A stretch of 64,000 bases of DNA from Calothrix sp. NIES-4101 (lineage in GTDB: Bacteria > Cyanobacteriota > Cyanobacteriia > Cyanobacteriales > Nostocaceae). Below are positions 1-8,531 of the stretch, one piece after another. The stretch lies in assembly GCA_004296455.1 (NCBI GenBank), contig AP018280.1, positions 1,302,001 to 1,366,000 on the forward strand. The letters run 5' to 3'. Both the position numbers and the translations under genes were made by a program. Under the pieces are notes generated by a model. It was not told the origin of the DNA, did no database searches, and was given only the letters and a program-made list of their open reading frames with translations. How positions within the stretch are numbered: position 1 is the first letter of the stretch; the number at the start of each line of letters is the position of its first letter.

Positions 1-355
1 CACCTACAGCACATAATGCTCCAATCAATGCCGAACCCCAGACGTTTTCTGGTCCCCTCGCACCCGATCGCTTTTCGGCAATACCTTCTGCTTCTTTTTG
101 TGCCATCCCAATTTTGGTGACAAATGAACCCACCAAAAAGTAGAACATGACAACTAAATATCCTTGCCACCCCAATGTTCCCCAAATCAACACTCCCAAA
201 AACCAAGCATGTAGATACCCGGCTGGAGTCAGGAGTTTTTTGGGCGCAACCCAAGCGACACCAAGCAAGATTGTATTCAGTGCGATCGCGATCGTTATTT
301 TCTGCGAAAAGGAAGCAACTATCCAAGGTTTGAAATCATCGATTAATGACAGCAT
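1..355 (-). CDS. DUF92 / TIGR00297 family membrane protein (VTE6-like), 3' end cut by window edge
   Basis: The complement from the ATG at 355 reads open to the window edge, about 118 residues, and is truncated only because the window ends. It begins MLSLIDDFKPWIVASF, has hydrophobic stretches, and then a charged motif, KEAEGIAEKRSGARGPENVW, that I recognise from the DUF92/TMEM19 integral membrane family. Plant VTE6 (phytyl-phosphate kinase, tocopherol and phylloquinone salvage from chlorophyll phytol) belongs to this family, and cyanobacterial members are usually assigned that role; this is family knowledge and is not proven here. The start overlaps the 3' end of the upstream small ORF (343-600) by 13 bp, which suggests co-transcription. 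Most of the transmembrane region lies outside the window. Confidence 0.75.
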   Translation of the reverse strand, partial: MLSLIDDFKPWIVASFSQKITIAIALNTILLGVAWVAPKKLLTPAGYLHAWFLGVLIWGTLGWQGYLVVMFYFLVGSFVTKIGMAQKEAEGIAEKRSGARGPENVWGSALIGALCAVG

Positions 356-600
356 TTCAATAAATTTTCCCCAAAAAAGTCAGATTTCCAGCAGTCTATC
401 GTTTCTTGAAGCAGAACTCGGTTGTCAGAATTCAAAATAATCCCCATCAATTCAAGAGTAGAGATTTCTCCTTGAAAGTTGATATTTTTGACTACTGATT
501 CCTCTGTTCTTTCCTGGTCAGTGTAATCAACAATTTGCCGGAATACAAGGGTATAAGCGTATTTTGGCGAGTTATTAGTTGTCCTCCGTAACAACTTCAT
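343..600 (-). CDS. small hypothetical protein, 85 aa
   Basis: An 85-residue minus-strand ORF begins MKLLRRTTNNSPKYAYTLVF and ends CCH. I do not recognise a family. The protein is soluble-looking, with no signal peptide or membrane segment. It ends 13 bp inside the start of the DUF92 gene on the same strand, an arrangement typical of translationally coupled genes and the main argument that it is real. Codon usage looks like that of neighbouring genes. It could still be a chance ORF; conservation upstream of DUF92 in related genomes would settle it. Confidence 0.5.
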   Translation of the reverse strand: MKLLRRTTNNSPKYAYTLVFRQIVDYTDQERTEESVVKNINFQGEISTLELMGIILNSDNRVLLQETIDCWKSDFFGENLLKCCH

Positions 601-913
601 GATAGATTGATAAGTCTTTACTAAATAATTATTTACTGGTTATCATCTACACCAAAATTATTCAATTTTGAGACTGTTACATCTGAGTTCTTCATTGTAA
701 AATAAATACATTGAAACTTGATGTATTGTGTTTACGTGAGTAAAAATACGATACCCTCGTGCAGACAGTTTTCGTCATCAGTTTTACGTGAAGTTTACGT
801 AAATACTTTATGAGATTTTGGTAAATTTAGGCACTTTTACGTGATTTTTGCTGCAAATCTAGCAAATATCGATTTTGATATTATATGTACCACCTGTAAA
901 AACTTAATTAAAT
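601..913 (+). promoter_or_regulatory. intergenic region with four TTTACGTRA boxes upstream of a secreted-protease gene
   Basis: This AT-rich region lies between divergently transcribed genes. It holds four near-identical 9-mers: TTTACGTGA at 731-739, 783-791 and 836-844, and TTTACGTAA at 794-802. The core TTTACGT is repeated in one orientation, 70-180 bp before the protease ATG at 914. This is what an array of activator or repressor sites looks like, but the binding protein is unknown to me. No clear Shine-Dalgarno sequence precedes 914. Confidence 0.5.
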
Positions 914-2848
914 ATGCCAGCTAACGTTCCTGGTAATCCGCTCAGTACAGCAGTTGATATTAATATTTCCACAGGCTTCCAAGTATATACTGATACAGTG
1001 GACTCTTTCGATTCAGGAAAATTGTATAGATTCGGGTTGCAAGGGCGTAGCAGTTTTAACTTATCACTGAAAGAACTAGGAAGTAATTTAAATGTTGATT
1101 TAATTGCGGATAAAAACACCAACGGAGTTTTTGATGCGGGTGAAGTAATAAAGACTTCACAATCAACTCGTAGGGGAGAGCGCATCAGTGCAAGTATTGA
1201 TGAGGGTATTTATTATATCTATGTTTACGGGGTTTCTGAACAAAGTGGTGTTTTAGGCACTTACAACCTGACTTTATCGGTAATTTCGGACGCAGAAGAT
1301 AGTAGTAATCAACCTGTATCTACTTCGCCCTCGGATTTATCCAATATTTCATTGACTCCATTGCCAGAGGGTAGTAGCGCTTCCAGACCTTGGAGTTTAA
1401 GACAAATACGAGCTGCTATCCCAGCAGATAATTCCGCAAGCAACTTGCCTATTCCCCAAGTTTCTCCGGGTAAAATTTGGCAACAAGGAACTTTAGGTGC
1501 AGATACATTAGTTTACGATCGCAGTAATCAAACAACATTTGTTTCGGGAAATGGCAATATAAATTTTGGTACGGGTAGGCGAGATGTACTAGATTTAAAA
1601 ACAATTGCTGGTATTACCTCAAACCAAGCTACCTTTAGTTGGGCCAATGCGACAGGTGGCGGTGTAGTTGAAAATCCCGGCAATGGTAATCGATTGTTGG
1701 ATGCGATTACATTCAACAACGGCAATCGAATTTTATTTGAAGGTATCGAACAAATCGTTTTTGCTGACATCACCTACGATTTAACAATTGCTAACCCCAA
1801 TATTGGACTGGGAAGCGCAGCAACAGTCACAACCAACGACGAGAAGTTTGCCCAACAGTGGGATTTACACATGACAGGTGTACATAATGCCTGGAGATTT
1901 ACAACAGGTTCTGCTGGGGTACTCATAGGTATTGAAGATAGTGGGTTAGGAAGGGACAGTAATGGAGTTACTCACCCTGATTTGCGATCGACTATTTTCT
2001 CTGGCAACAACTATATAGATGAGTCAGCAGGTTATTCCCACGGAACTCTAGTCCAAAGTACCATTGCCGCAGCCAGCAATAATGGCTTTGGCATGGCGGG
2101 TATTAACTGGAATTCAGATGTGATGCATATTGATGTCTTGGGTAACAACATTAATGGTACATATCAATTAGACCCAGGTGATAAAACCTTGGTAGAAGCA
2201 ACACAAGAACTGATTAACCAAGCCAATAGCAAAGGTCAAAAATTAATTGTCAACCTCAGCTTGGTAGGTGGTAGTAGCGATATCTTCCAACAACTAATTG
2301 CGAACAACCAAGATAGAGTCTTATTTGTAATCGCTGCTGGTAATGAAGATGTAGGTGAAGTATCCAGCCCTGCTTCCTTCGCCCAAAATTACGGCAATGT
2401 AGTTTCAGTAGGCGCATCCTGGGGAAATAGAGATTGGTACGGCAACGCTAAAAATCTCGGAGAAAGAGCTTCTTACTCGAATCCAAAATGGTGGGGTTCC
2501 AACTATACCAACGATACAGCTATCAATGCAGGTTTGCGACCATTAACATTAATGGCACCAACTGAATTTACTGCTGCTAACGCCGATAGAAATAGCGCCG
2601 GTTCATTTAATTTTGGCTACAACGATAAATTCAACGGTACTTCTGCATCTACTGCGATCGCATCTGGTGTTGCTTCCTTAGTCTGGAGTGCAAACACCAA
2701 TCTCAATGCATCGCAAATCAGGTCTATATTATCAGAAACCGCGTATGACTTAGGCACACCAGGATATGACAAATACTACGGTAATGGTTTTGTTAATGCC
2801 GATGCCGCAGTTCGTCGCGCTTTAGCCCTCGCTCGTAATTATTCCTAA
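914..2848 (+). CDS. subtilisin-family (S8) serine peptidase with N-terminal PPC domain
   Basis: A 644-residue probable extracellular protease. Residues about 10-125 form a pre-peptidase C-terminal-like (PPC) beta-sandwich (VDSFDSGKLYRFGL... DEGIYYIYVYG), here placed at the N-terminus. After a linker comes an S8 catalytic domain from about residue 310: Asp342 in IEDSG, His376 in SHGT, oxyanion Asn477 in AAGNE and nucleophile Ser577 in NGTSAS. All triad residues are present, although the Asp motif is EDSG where DTG is usual. There is no Sec signal peptide at the N-terminus, so export may use another route such as type I secretion; an HlyD adaptor is encoded about 8 kb downstream. The ATG at 914 is the first in-frame start after the regulatory boxes. 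Confidence 0.88.
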   Translation: MPANVPGNPLSTAVDINISTGFQVYTDTVDSFDSGKLYRFGLQGRSSFNLSLKELGSNLNVDLIADKNTNGVFDAGEVIKTSQSTRRGERISASIDEGIYYIYVYGVSEQSGVLGTYNLTLSVISDAEDSSNQPVSTSPSDLSNISLTPLPEGSSASRPWSLRQIRAAIPADNSASNLPIPQVSPGKIWQQGTLGADTLVYDRSNQTTFVSGNGNINFGTGRRDVLDLKTIAGITSNQATFSWANATGGGVVENPGNGNRLLDAITFNNGNRILFEGIEQIVFADITYDLTIANPNIGLGSAATVTTNDEKFAQQWDLHMTGVHNAWRFTTGSAGVLIGIEDSGLGRDSNGVTHPDLRSTIFSGNNYIDESAGYSHGTLVQSTIAAASNNGFGMAGINWNSDVMHIDVLGNNINGTYQLDPGDKTLVEATQELINQANSKGQKLIVNLSLVGGSSDIFQQLIANNQDRVLFVIAAGNEDVGEVSSPASFAQNYGNVVSVGASWGNRDWYGNAKNLGERASYSNPKWWGSNYTNDTAINAGLRPLTLMAPTEFTAANADRNSAGSFNFGYNDKFNGTSASTAIASGVASLVWSANTNLNASQIRSILSETAYDLGTPGYDKYYGNGFVNADAAVRRALALARNYS

Positions 2849-2880
2849 CTTGTAACTGATTAATTGAGGTGCATCTAAAT

Positions 2881-2982
2881 ATATCATGTTCGCCTAAATG
2901 ATTAGGATAAAATTGACGCGGGGATGGGGAGATAGGGGAGCGCGGAGACAATTAATAATAATTAATTAACCGCACATGATAT
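2881..2982 (+). repeat. MITE-like element copy A (ATATCATGT / ACATGATAT ends)
   Basis: A 102-bp non-coding segment just after the first protease gene. It begins ATATCATGT (2881-2889) and ends with its exact reverse complement ACATGATAT (2974-2982). The sequence just inside the left end (TCGCCTAA) resembles that of the copies at 30474-30577 and 31470-31549. The interior is degenerate and rich in GGGGA runs. It is too short to code; it is most simply a non-autonomous transposable repeat. Confidence 0.6.
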
Positions 2983-3000
2983 TTTTTGCAAAGCGTTTAT

Positions 3001-3789
3001 TTATGCGCTTGGCTTGTGTTTTGCTAACTTCAAAGCTGACAAAAATAGAATCAGACCCAAAATAATATATAGCCAGTTATTTGCTACATATCTTAAAAGG
3101 TTGCTACCAATAAATGCTCCCAATATTGAACCACATGCCATTGATAGAATAAACTTTGGCTCCGATTTTACTTCTTTAAGTCGTTGCTGACTTTGATATT
3201 TAAATAGACCCATTAGAATTGTGGGAATGCTAATCGCAAGGCTCAAACTTCCTGCTAATTTGATGTCAATTGCAAACACGAGAATAATAGTAGGAATAAT
3301 CAATTCACCACCTGCGACACCAAGCATACTGCTGAAGATTCCAATTACAATTCCTGCGGTAAAACCGATGCCGATTCTGAGTAAGTCTGGAAGTTGCCAA
3401 CTTTGAAGACTGAAAATAAGATTATGCCCAATTAGTACAAAGCTTAGTAAAAATAGAAAAACGACAACAACTCGATTTAATGTTTTTTCGTTGATATGAG
3501 TTGCGTAGTTAACGCCAATATAAGACCCAATGAGAGAACCTGCCAGAATATTAATAATTACTGTCAGATTTGCAAAAACATTTTCAATTCCAATAACACC
3601 ACTCCGAAAAATGAATGAAAATGTGACAGTGAAGAGGCTCACAACGAGATTAATAATAATTGCCTGTAGAGTTCGGTAATTAAAAATGCTAACTAAAATT
3701 GGTAAGCGAAATTCTGCACCCCCCAAGCCGATTAGTCCACCGATAATTCCGACTAAAGCACCCCAAGCAAATGCCCAAATATTCCGCAT
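3001..3789 (-). CDS. TauE/SafE family sulfite/anion exporter permease
   Basis: A 262-residue, strongly hydrophobic protein with about eight membrane segments and the internal two-fold repeat of the TauE/SafE family. The glycine-rich repeat motifs are visible as GGLIGLGGAEFRLPIL near residue 17 and GIFSSMLGVAGGELIIPT near 150. Family members move small anions such as sulfite or sulfonates across the inner membrane; the substrate cannot be read from the sequence. The length is typical. The ATG at 3789 begins MRNIWAFAWGALVG and fits the first transmembrane helix. It stands alone on the minus strand between plus-strand genes. Confidence 0.88.
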   Translation of the reverse strand: MRNIWAFAWGALVGIIGGLIGLGGAEFRLPILVSIFNYRTLQAIIINLVVSLFTVTFSFIFRSGVIGIENVFANLTVIINILAGSLIGSYIGVNYATHINEKTLNRVVVVFLFLLSFVLIGHNLIFSLQSWQLPDLLRIGIGFTAGIVIGIFSSMLGVAGGELIIPTIILVFAIDIKLAGSLSLAISIPTILMGLFKYQSQQRLKEVKSEPKFILSMACGSILGAFIGSNLLRYVANNWLYIILGLILFLSALKLAKHKPSA

Positions 3790-3879
3790 TTAAATCTCCG
3801 CACCTACAACAGCAGCATTATGAATAATTTTAGGATATTACCAACAACTAAACTCGGTCAATAACTTTGCCAAGCATGT

Positions 3880-3927
3880 GGGGAAATGGCGAAAACCGAC
3901 GTGGATTTTGATGGCATTCGTAACAAC
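3880..3927 (+). pseudogene. relic of the 3' end of a TPR gene
   Basis: These 48 bases match 6438-6485, near the 3' end of the downstream TPR gene, at 41 of 48 positions. They encode the same motif, EMAKTDVDFDGIRNN against EMAKTDTDFDSIRNN. The relic has no start of its own and lies in the intergenic space before the intact gene. It looks like the remaining tail of a second TPR-gene copy lost by deletion or recombination. Confidence 0.65.
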
Positions 3928-3998
3928 TATAGTTACATTTAGCATCTCTTGTTTTTGCTACAATTGCATGAAATGGCCTTATTTTCCCCAAATAGCCC

Positions 3999-6518
3999 GT
4001 GTGGAATTTTCTGCAACCAATCGCCAAATTTTATACTGACAACAAAGAGTTTATTGATAATCTGATTTCTGGTGGTTTACCTGCAATGATACCTGTGGTT
4101 GCAGGTTTTATTTGGTGGTTGAAATCGCGGAATCGTCAGCGCAAAATCCCTCCCAATACTTTTGCGTTTGAAGTGATTGCGCCTCAAGGTGTAGATTTAG
4201 CTTCAGATGTCAAAAAGCGGATACTTGGGGGACATGATAAAGATGCTTTGGCCGATCGCAATATTCATTATCAACAAAGGGTAGAAAATCGCAATATCCG
4301 GAAAGAATTACGGGAAGAACTGGAAGCACATCGCTGGGTTTTGGTTTTGGGACGAACCGGAATTGGGAAAACACGAGAAGCATTAGAAGTTGCCGAGTAT
4401 TATAACGGGCAGGGTTGGACAGTTTTATTTTTAAAGACTAATGAATGGTTGGATATTCCTGCGAAAATGCCCGCAGAAGTAGGAACAGATAGGAAATTAC
4501 TGTTTGTAATTGATGACTTGAACCGGAAAATGCACCGCAGTCGAGTGGAAATATCTCCCGAAGCGGAAAAAAGTCCCGTTGAAAAATTTACTGTTCCCTT
4601 GCAGGAGAGATTATTGGATGCTCTCACCCGATATGAGGTATTTTGCGGGAAAGTGGAAGTCCGGGTGATTGCCACCGCCAGAAACGAAAGAGAAGCGGAT
4701 TTTTTGGGTGAAATTAGTCCTTGGGAACAGTTGCAATGGGAGAAATACCCGAAACTGTGGCAGAAATTTCACGTTTACGAATTACCACAACCCAATGATG
4801 ATGCGGTGATTAGGGTATTGGTAGAAACCGTCAAAGAAGCAGGAATCTCTGCAAATTCAAGCAACTATTCAGAAATAGCTCGTCGTAATGACTCCACTTT
4901 TCGGAATGCGATCGAAAATTTGCGACGATTGAAAGCTGATAATTTACCTTTGAATACCAATAATTATCGAGATACCCTGCGGGATACTTGGGAAGGGAAT
5001 TACAAAAAAGCCGTGAAAAGATATCCGCAAGCTGTTCATATTTACGATGCAGTGGATTTATTACGGCAGTTTAATATTAGTTTGTATGATTTTACCGTTG
5101 CAGCTACAGCCAGGATGTTAGCAGGGGGAAATTTTTGGCAGCAGTTGCAAAATCGCTGGCAAATCCGGCAAGCAATGAGGTTTTTGATTGCGTCTGAAGG
5201 TATTTTGGAACCTCGTGATGGACAAATTGAAGCGAAGGGATATGAGGTTGAGAAAGAAAGATATATTCAACGTTTATTACCCTTAATTTTAAAATTAGCA
5301 AATCAGCATCCAGAGAAAGTAACTGAGTCACTGTTTTATTTTGGGAATGCACTGACTGATTTGGGACGGTATGAAGATGCTGTTGCATCCTACAATGAAG
5401 TACTCAAATTTAGCCCTTATTCCCACGAAGCTTGGTACAACCAGGGAATTACGCTGGGTAAGTTGGGACGGTTTGAAGACGCTGTTGCATCCTACGATAA
5501 AGCAGTGAAAATTCAACCTGATTATTACCAACCTTGGAACAACCGAGGCACTACGCTGGCTAAATTAGGACGATTAGAAGAAGCGATTACATCCTATAAT
5601 GAAGCATTAAAATTTAAAGCTGATTACCAAGCTTTTTACAATCGGGGGAATGCACTAGCTAATTTGGGACGCTATGAAGAAGCTATTGCAGCTTACGATG
5701 AAGCAGTGAAAATTCAACCTGATTACCAGGAAGCTTTTTACAATCGGGGTTATGCACTGGCTAATTTGGGACGCTATGAAGAAGCTATTGCAGCTTACGA
5801 TAAAGCATTAAAATTTAAAGCTGATTACCAAGCTTTTTACAATCGGGGTTATGCACTGGCTAATTTGGGACGCTATGAAGAAGCTATTGCAGCTTACGAT
5901 AAAGCAGTGAAAATTCAACCTGATGACGATGGAGCTTGGAACAACCGAGGCACTACGCTAGCTAAATTAGGACGTTACGAAGAAGCTGTTACATCTTTTC
6001 ATGAAGCACTCCAATTTAAACCTGATGACCACCAAACTTGGTACAACCGGGGGAATGCACTAGCTAATTTGGGACGATATGAAGAAGCGATCACATCCTA
6101 CGACCAAGCTCTACAATTTAAACCTGATGAGCACGCAGCTTGGAATAACCGGGGGAATGCCCTGGTTGATTTAGGACGATATGGAGAAGCGATCGCATCC
6201 TACGATCAAGCTCTCAAATTTAAACCAGATTCCCACGAAGCTTGGAATAATCGCGGATATGCTCTCTGGAAATTAGGAAAATTAGAAGATGCAATCAAAT
6301 CCTACGATAAAGCGATAGAAATTAATCCTGAATATGCAAATGCTTTTTACAATCGTGCTTGTGCTTACTGCATTTTAGATAATATCAATTTAGCCCTACA
6401 AGATTTACAAACAGCAATCAATTTAGACGCAGAATACCGGGAAATGGCGAAAACTGATACGGATTTTGATAGCATTCGCAACAACGCTGAATTTGAGATT
6501 TTGATCAATCAGCAATAA
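3999..6518 (+). CDS. P-loop NTPase with eleven C-terminal TPR repeats
   Basis: An 839-residue protein with a GTG start. There is a probable membrane anchor at residues about 28-42 (GLPAMIPVVAGFIWWL), then a P-loop ATPase module with Walker A GRTGIGKT at 118-125 and a Walker B-like LLFVIDDLN near 167-175, a helical linker, and from about residue 443 eleven tandem tetratricopeptide repeats of 33-34 residues (consensus NNRGxALxxLGRYEEAIASYDxALKFKPD). The architecture resembles STAND-type signalling NTPases, some of which act in defence or cell death; whether this one does is unknown. Several TPRs are almost identical in DNA, showing recent repeat amplification. The GTG has no strong ribosome binding site, so the start is uncertain by a few codons. 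A relic of a second copy lies just upstream. Confidence 0.82.
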   Translation: MWNFLQPIAKFYTDNKEFIDNLISGGLPAMIPVVAGFIWWLKSRNRQRKIPPNTFAFEVIAPQGVDLASDVKKRILGGHDKDALADRNIHYQQRVENRNIRKELREELEAHRWVLVLGRTGIGKTREALEVAEYYNGQGWTVLFLKTNEWLDIPAKMPAEVGTDRKLLFVIDDLNRKMHRSRVEISPEAEKSPVEKFTVPLQERLLDALTRYEVFCGKVEVRVIATARNEREADFLGEISPWEQLQWEKYPKLWQKFHVYELPQPNDDAVIRVLVETVKEAGISANSSNYSEIARRNDSTFRNAIENLRRLKADNLPLNTNNYRDTLRDTWEGNYKKAVKRYPQAVHIYDAVDLLRQFNISLYDFTVAATARMLAGGNFWQQLQNRWQIRQAMRFLIASEGILEPRDGQIEAKGYEVEKERYIQRLLPLILKLANQHPEKVTESLFYFGNALTDLGRYEDAVASYNEVLKFSPYSHEAWYNQGITLGKLGRFEDAVASYDKAVKIQPDYYQPWNNRGTTLAKLGRLEEAITSYNEALKFKADYQAFYNRGNALANLGRYEEAIAAYDEAVKIQPDYQEAFYNRGYALANLGRYEEAIAAYDKALKFKADYQAFYNRGYALANLGRYEEAIAAYDKAVKIQPDDDGAWNNRGTTLAKLGRYEEAVTSFHEALQFKPDDHQTWYNRGNALANLGRYEEAITSYDQALQFKPDEHAAWNNRGNALVDLGRYGEAIASYDQALKFKPDSHEAWNNRGYALWKLGKLEDAIKSYDKAIEINPEYANAFYNRACAYCILDNINLALQDLQTAINLDAEYREMAKTDTDFDSIRNNAEFEILINQQ
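5580..6240 (+). repeat. near-identical tandem TPR-coding repeats (about 99-102 bp)
   Basis: Within the TPR gene, successive 99-102-bp units share long identical blocks, for example the phrase GCTAATTTGGGACGCTATGA repeated at about 5660, 5760 and 5860. Two unit types alternate, ending KIQPDY and KFKADY. Such similarity implies recent duplication or gene conversion and makes the repeat number prone to change. Confidence 0.8.
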
Positions 6519-6740
6519 AAATACGTATATTCCACATGGCTGTCTGGATATATAAAGCAGCAATATAGAAATTCAAATACTGAATTAAAAGATGAATACC
6601 CCCTGGGGCATAAGTTCACAGGAAAGTATTCTGCATATTTGTTTACCTTACTGAGGTAGATAGGGTTATTTTTATATCCCTAAAATTTGCCATGCCTTGC
6701 TTCCCACAGGGTGCTTGATGACACAGGGATTATAATAGTA

Positions 6741-8183
6741 GTGAATAATTTTAAACAAAGTATTGATATCAATTCCAGCTTAAATATTTCCCGCAGTCAA
6801 CAAGTATTAACTGGCTCCATCGGTTGGGAAAATACAAACGATTACTACAGCTTTAACCTTAGTAACCGTAGTAGTTTTGATGTTGCTGTCGATGGTTTGT
6901 CTGCCAACTTAAATGTCCAAATATTAGACAGCAATGGTTCTATTGTTGCTGGTTCCTACAATCGCCGTAAATTTGATGAATCTATCAATGTGGTGTTAGA
7001 AGCCGGTGAATACTATATTGAGGTTTATAGACGTGGTCGTGCAGTCAGTAATTACAACCTGAGGTTCAGCAGCCAAGCAATAACTGAAACAATACCTTCA
7101 ACTTCAGTAGATTGGTTTGATCAAGTCGTTCAAATTCAAGATGCAGGAATTCGTCAAACAGCAAAATCATCTTTTAGTGACGGAATAATTGATCGCAATG
7201 AAATGATTGCCATTTTGCGCGACTCTAAAGACGACGGAACTATTGACGGGATTGAATTTGCCGATTTGCAAACATTAATAAATCATGCCGCTACACTTTC
7301 CATTCCCGAACCAGTGCGAGTATTAGCCAACAAAATCATTAACGGAGATGCAGCTAATCAAAAATACCAAGGGAATTCACTCGGTAACTTGAGTGCAGGT
7401 AGTAGTGATACCCAAATGGAAAACCTCATCAATAAATGGTTTCTGGGAAGCGATCGACCATCAACTACCTATACATATCAGCAAGCCAGTGGTTCACTAT
7501 TTCAGAATGGAATTAGCTATCAAGACATCACTCAAGGACAGATTAACGACTGTTTCTTTCTTGCTGGACTAGCAGCAACAGCAATTAACTCAGTCCAAAC
7601 AATTGAAAACATGTTTATAGACAATGGTGATAATACTTTCACCATCAAGTTTTGGCGAAACCAAATTGCTGATTACATCACAGTAGATAGATATTTACCA
7701 ACAGATTCATCAGGAAATTTTGTCTACGCTAGTAAAGGTAGAAATTACAACAACTCCACAAATGAACTTTGGGTTGCCCTTATAGAAAAAGCTTACGCAC
7801 AACTCAATGAATCTGGTTGGATTTACCAAGACAATACTAACTCTTACTCCGGTATCGCTCAAGGAGGATATGTTGGCGATGCATTACAACATATCACTGG
7901 TAACAAAGTTTGGATGAGTGTTCCTTTAGATTTCCAAACTATTATTAATACCTTGAATTTAAATGAATCTATTGGCTTTGGTTCAAAATTACAACCAGTA
8001 TCAGCAAATGTTGTAGCAGGTCATGCTTACGTATTAGTAAATTATAATTACTCAACACAAAAATTTACTCTGTTTAATCCTTGGGGTATTGATAGTTCAT
8101 CAAAACCGGGAATTTTAGAACTAAGTTGGAGCGAAATTGAATCTAATTTTAGTTATTGGGATGCCACAAAACAGTATACATAA
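6741..8183 (+). CDS. calpain-family (C2) cysteine peptidase with N-terminal PPC-like domain
   Basis: About 480 residues. Residues about 1-95 are a PPC-type beta-sandwich (GSIGWENTNDYYSFNLSNRSSFDVAVDGL ... EAGEYYIEVYRRGR, quoted in two parts). The C-terminal half is a calpain catalytic core: Cys271 in GQINDCFFLAG, His428 in AGHAYVLVNY and Asn446 in FNPWG, numbered from the GTG at 6741. Bacterial calpains are known but uncommon. A calcium-binding-like acidic segment (SFSDGIIDRNEM... DSKDDGTIDGIEFADL) lies between the two domains. The reading frame is open back to an ATG at 6687, but the PPC domain begins only after the GTG at 6741, which I prefer. No Sec signal is visible. It lies between two subtilisin genes with which it shares the PPC theme. 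Confidence 0.82.
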   Translation: MNNFKQSIDINSSLNISRSQQVLTGSIGWENTNDYYSFNLSNRSSFDVAVDGLSANLNVQILDSNGSIVAGSYNRRKFDESINVVLEAGEYYIEVYRRGRAVSNYNLRFSSQAITETIPSTSVDWFDQVVQIQDAGIRQTAKSSFSDGIIDRNEMIAILRDSKDDGTIDGIEFADLQTLINHAATLSIPEPVRVLANKIINGDAANQKYQGNSLGNLSAGSSDTQMENLINKWFLGSDRPSTTYTYQQASGSLFQNGISYQDITQGQINDCFFLAGLAATAINSVQTIENMFIDNGDNTFTIKFWRNQIADYITVDRYLPTDSSGNFVYASKGRNYNNSTNELWVALIEKAYAQLNESGWIYQDNTNSYSGIAQGGYVGDALQHITGNKVWMSVPLDFQTIINTLNLNESIGFGSKLQPVSANVVAGHAYVLVNYNYSTQKFTLFNPWGIDSSSKPGILELSWSEIESNFSYWDATKQYT

Positions 8184-8531
8184 ATACTTCAATATAAATA
8201 CCATAAAGATAAATAAAGGCAATAACTTTTAAAGAGAGCTTTGTATCTCCGATAACATTTGCTAAATCAAGAATGTTTTTGAGGTAATATTCTGTGATCA
8301 AGTTAATAACTAGATAACTGAAAAATAATCAAGTATAAAACGAAAATAAAAGCAAAATACTATTTATAACTATTTTTTGGTAAAAGTAGCTGCAAATTCA
8401 ATGTTTACTTTATAGTTACTATTTACAAGTGAGGCAAAGTTTTTAAAATTTTGAAGATTTTAAAACTATGTTGATTTAACAAGTAAATATTTTATGCCGC
8501 CACAAAAAGCAATTTTTGAGGACAAATACCC
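8184..8531. other. AT-rich intergenic region, no gene seen
   Basis: 348 bp between the calpain and the second subtilisin genes. It is AT-rich with stop codons in all frames. The only support for a function is a GAGG ribosome-binding-like motif at about 8518-8521 ahead of the ATG at 8532; a promoter for the downstream gene is likely but not resolved. Confidence 0.5.
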
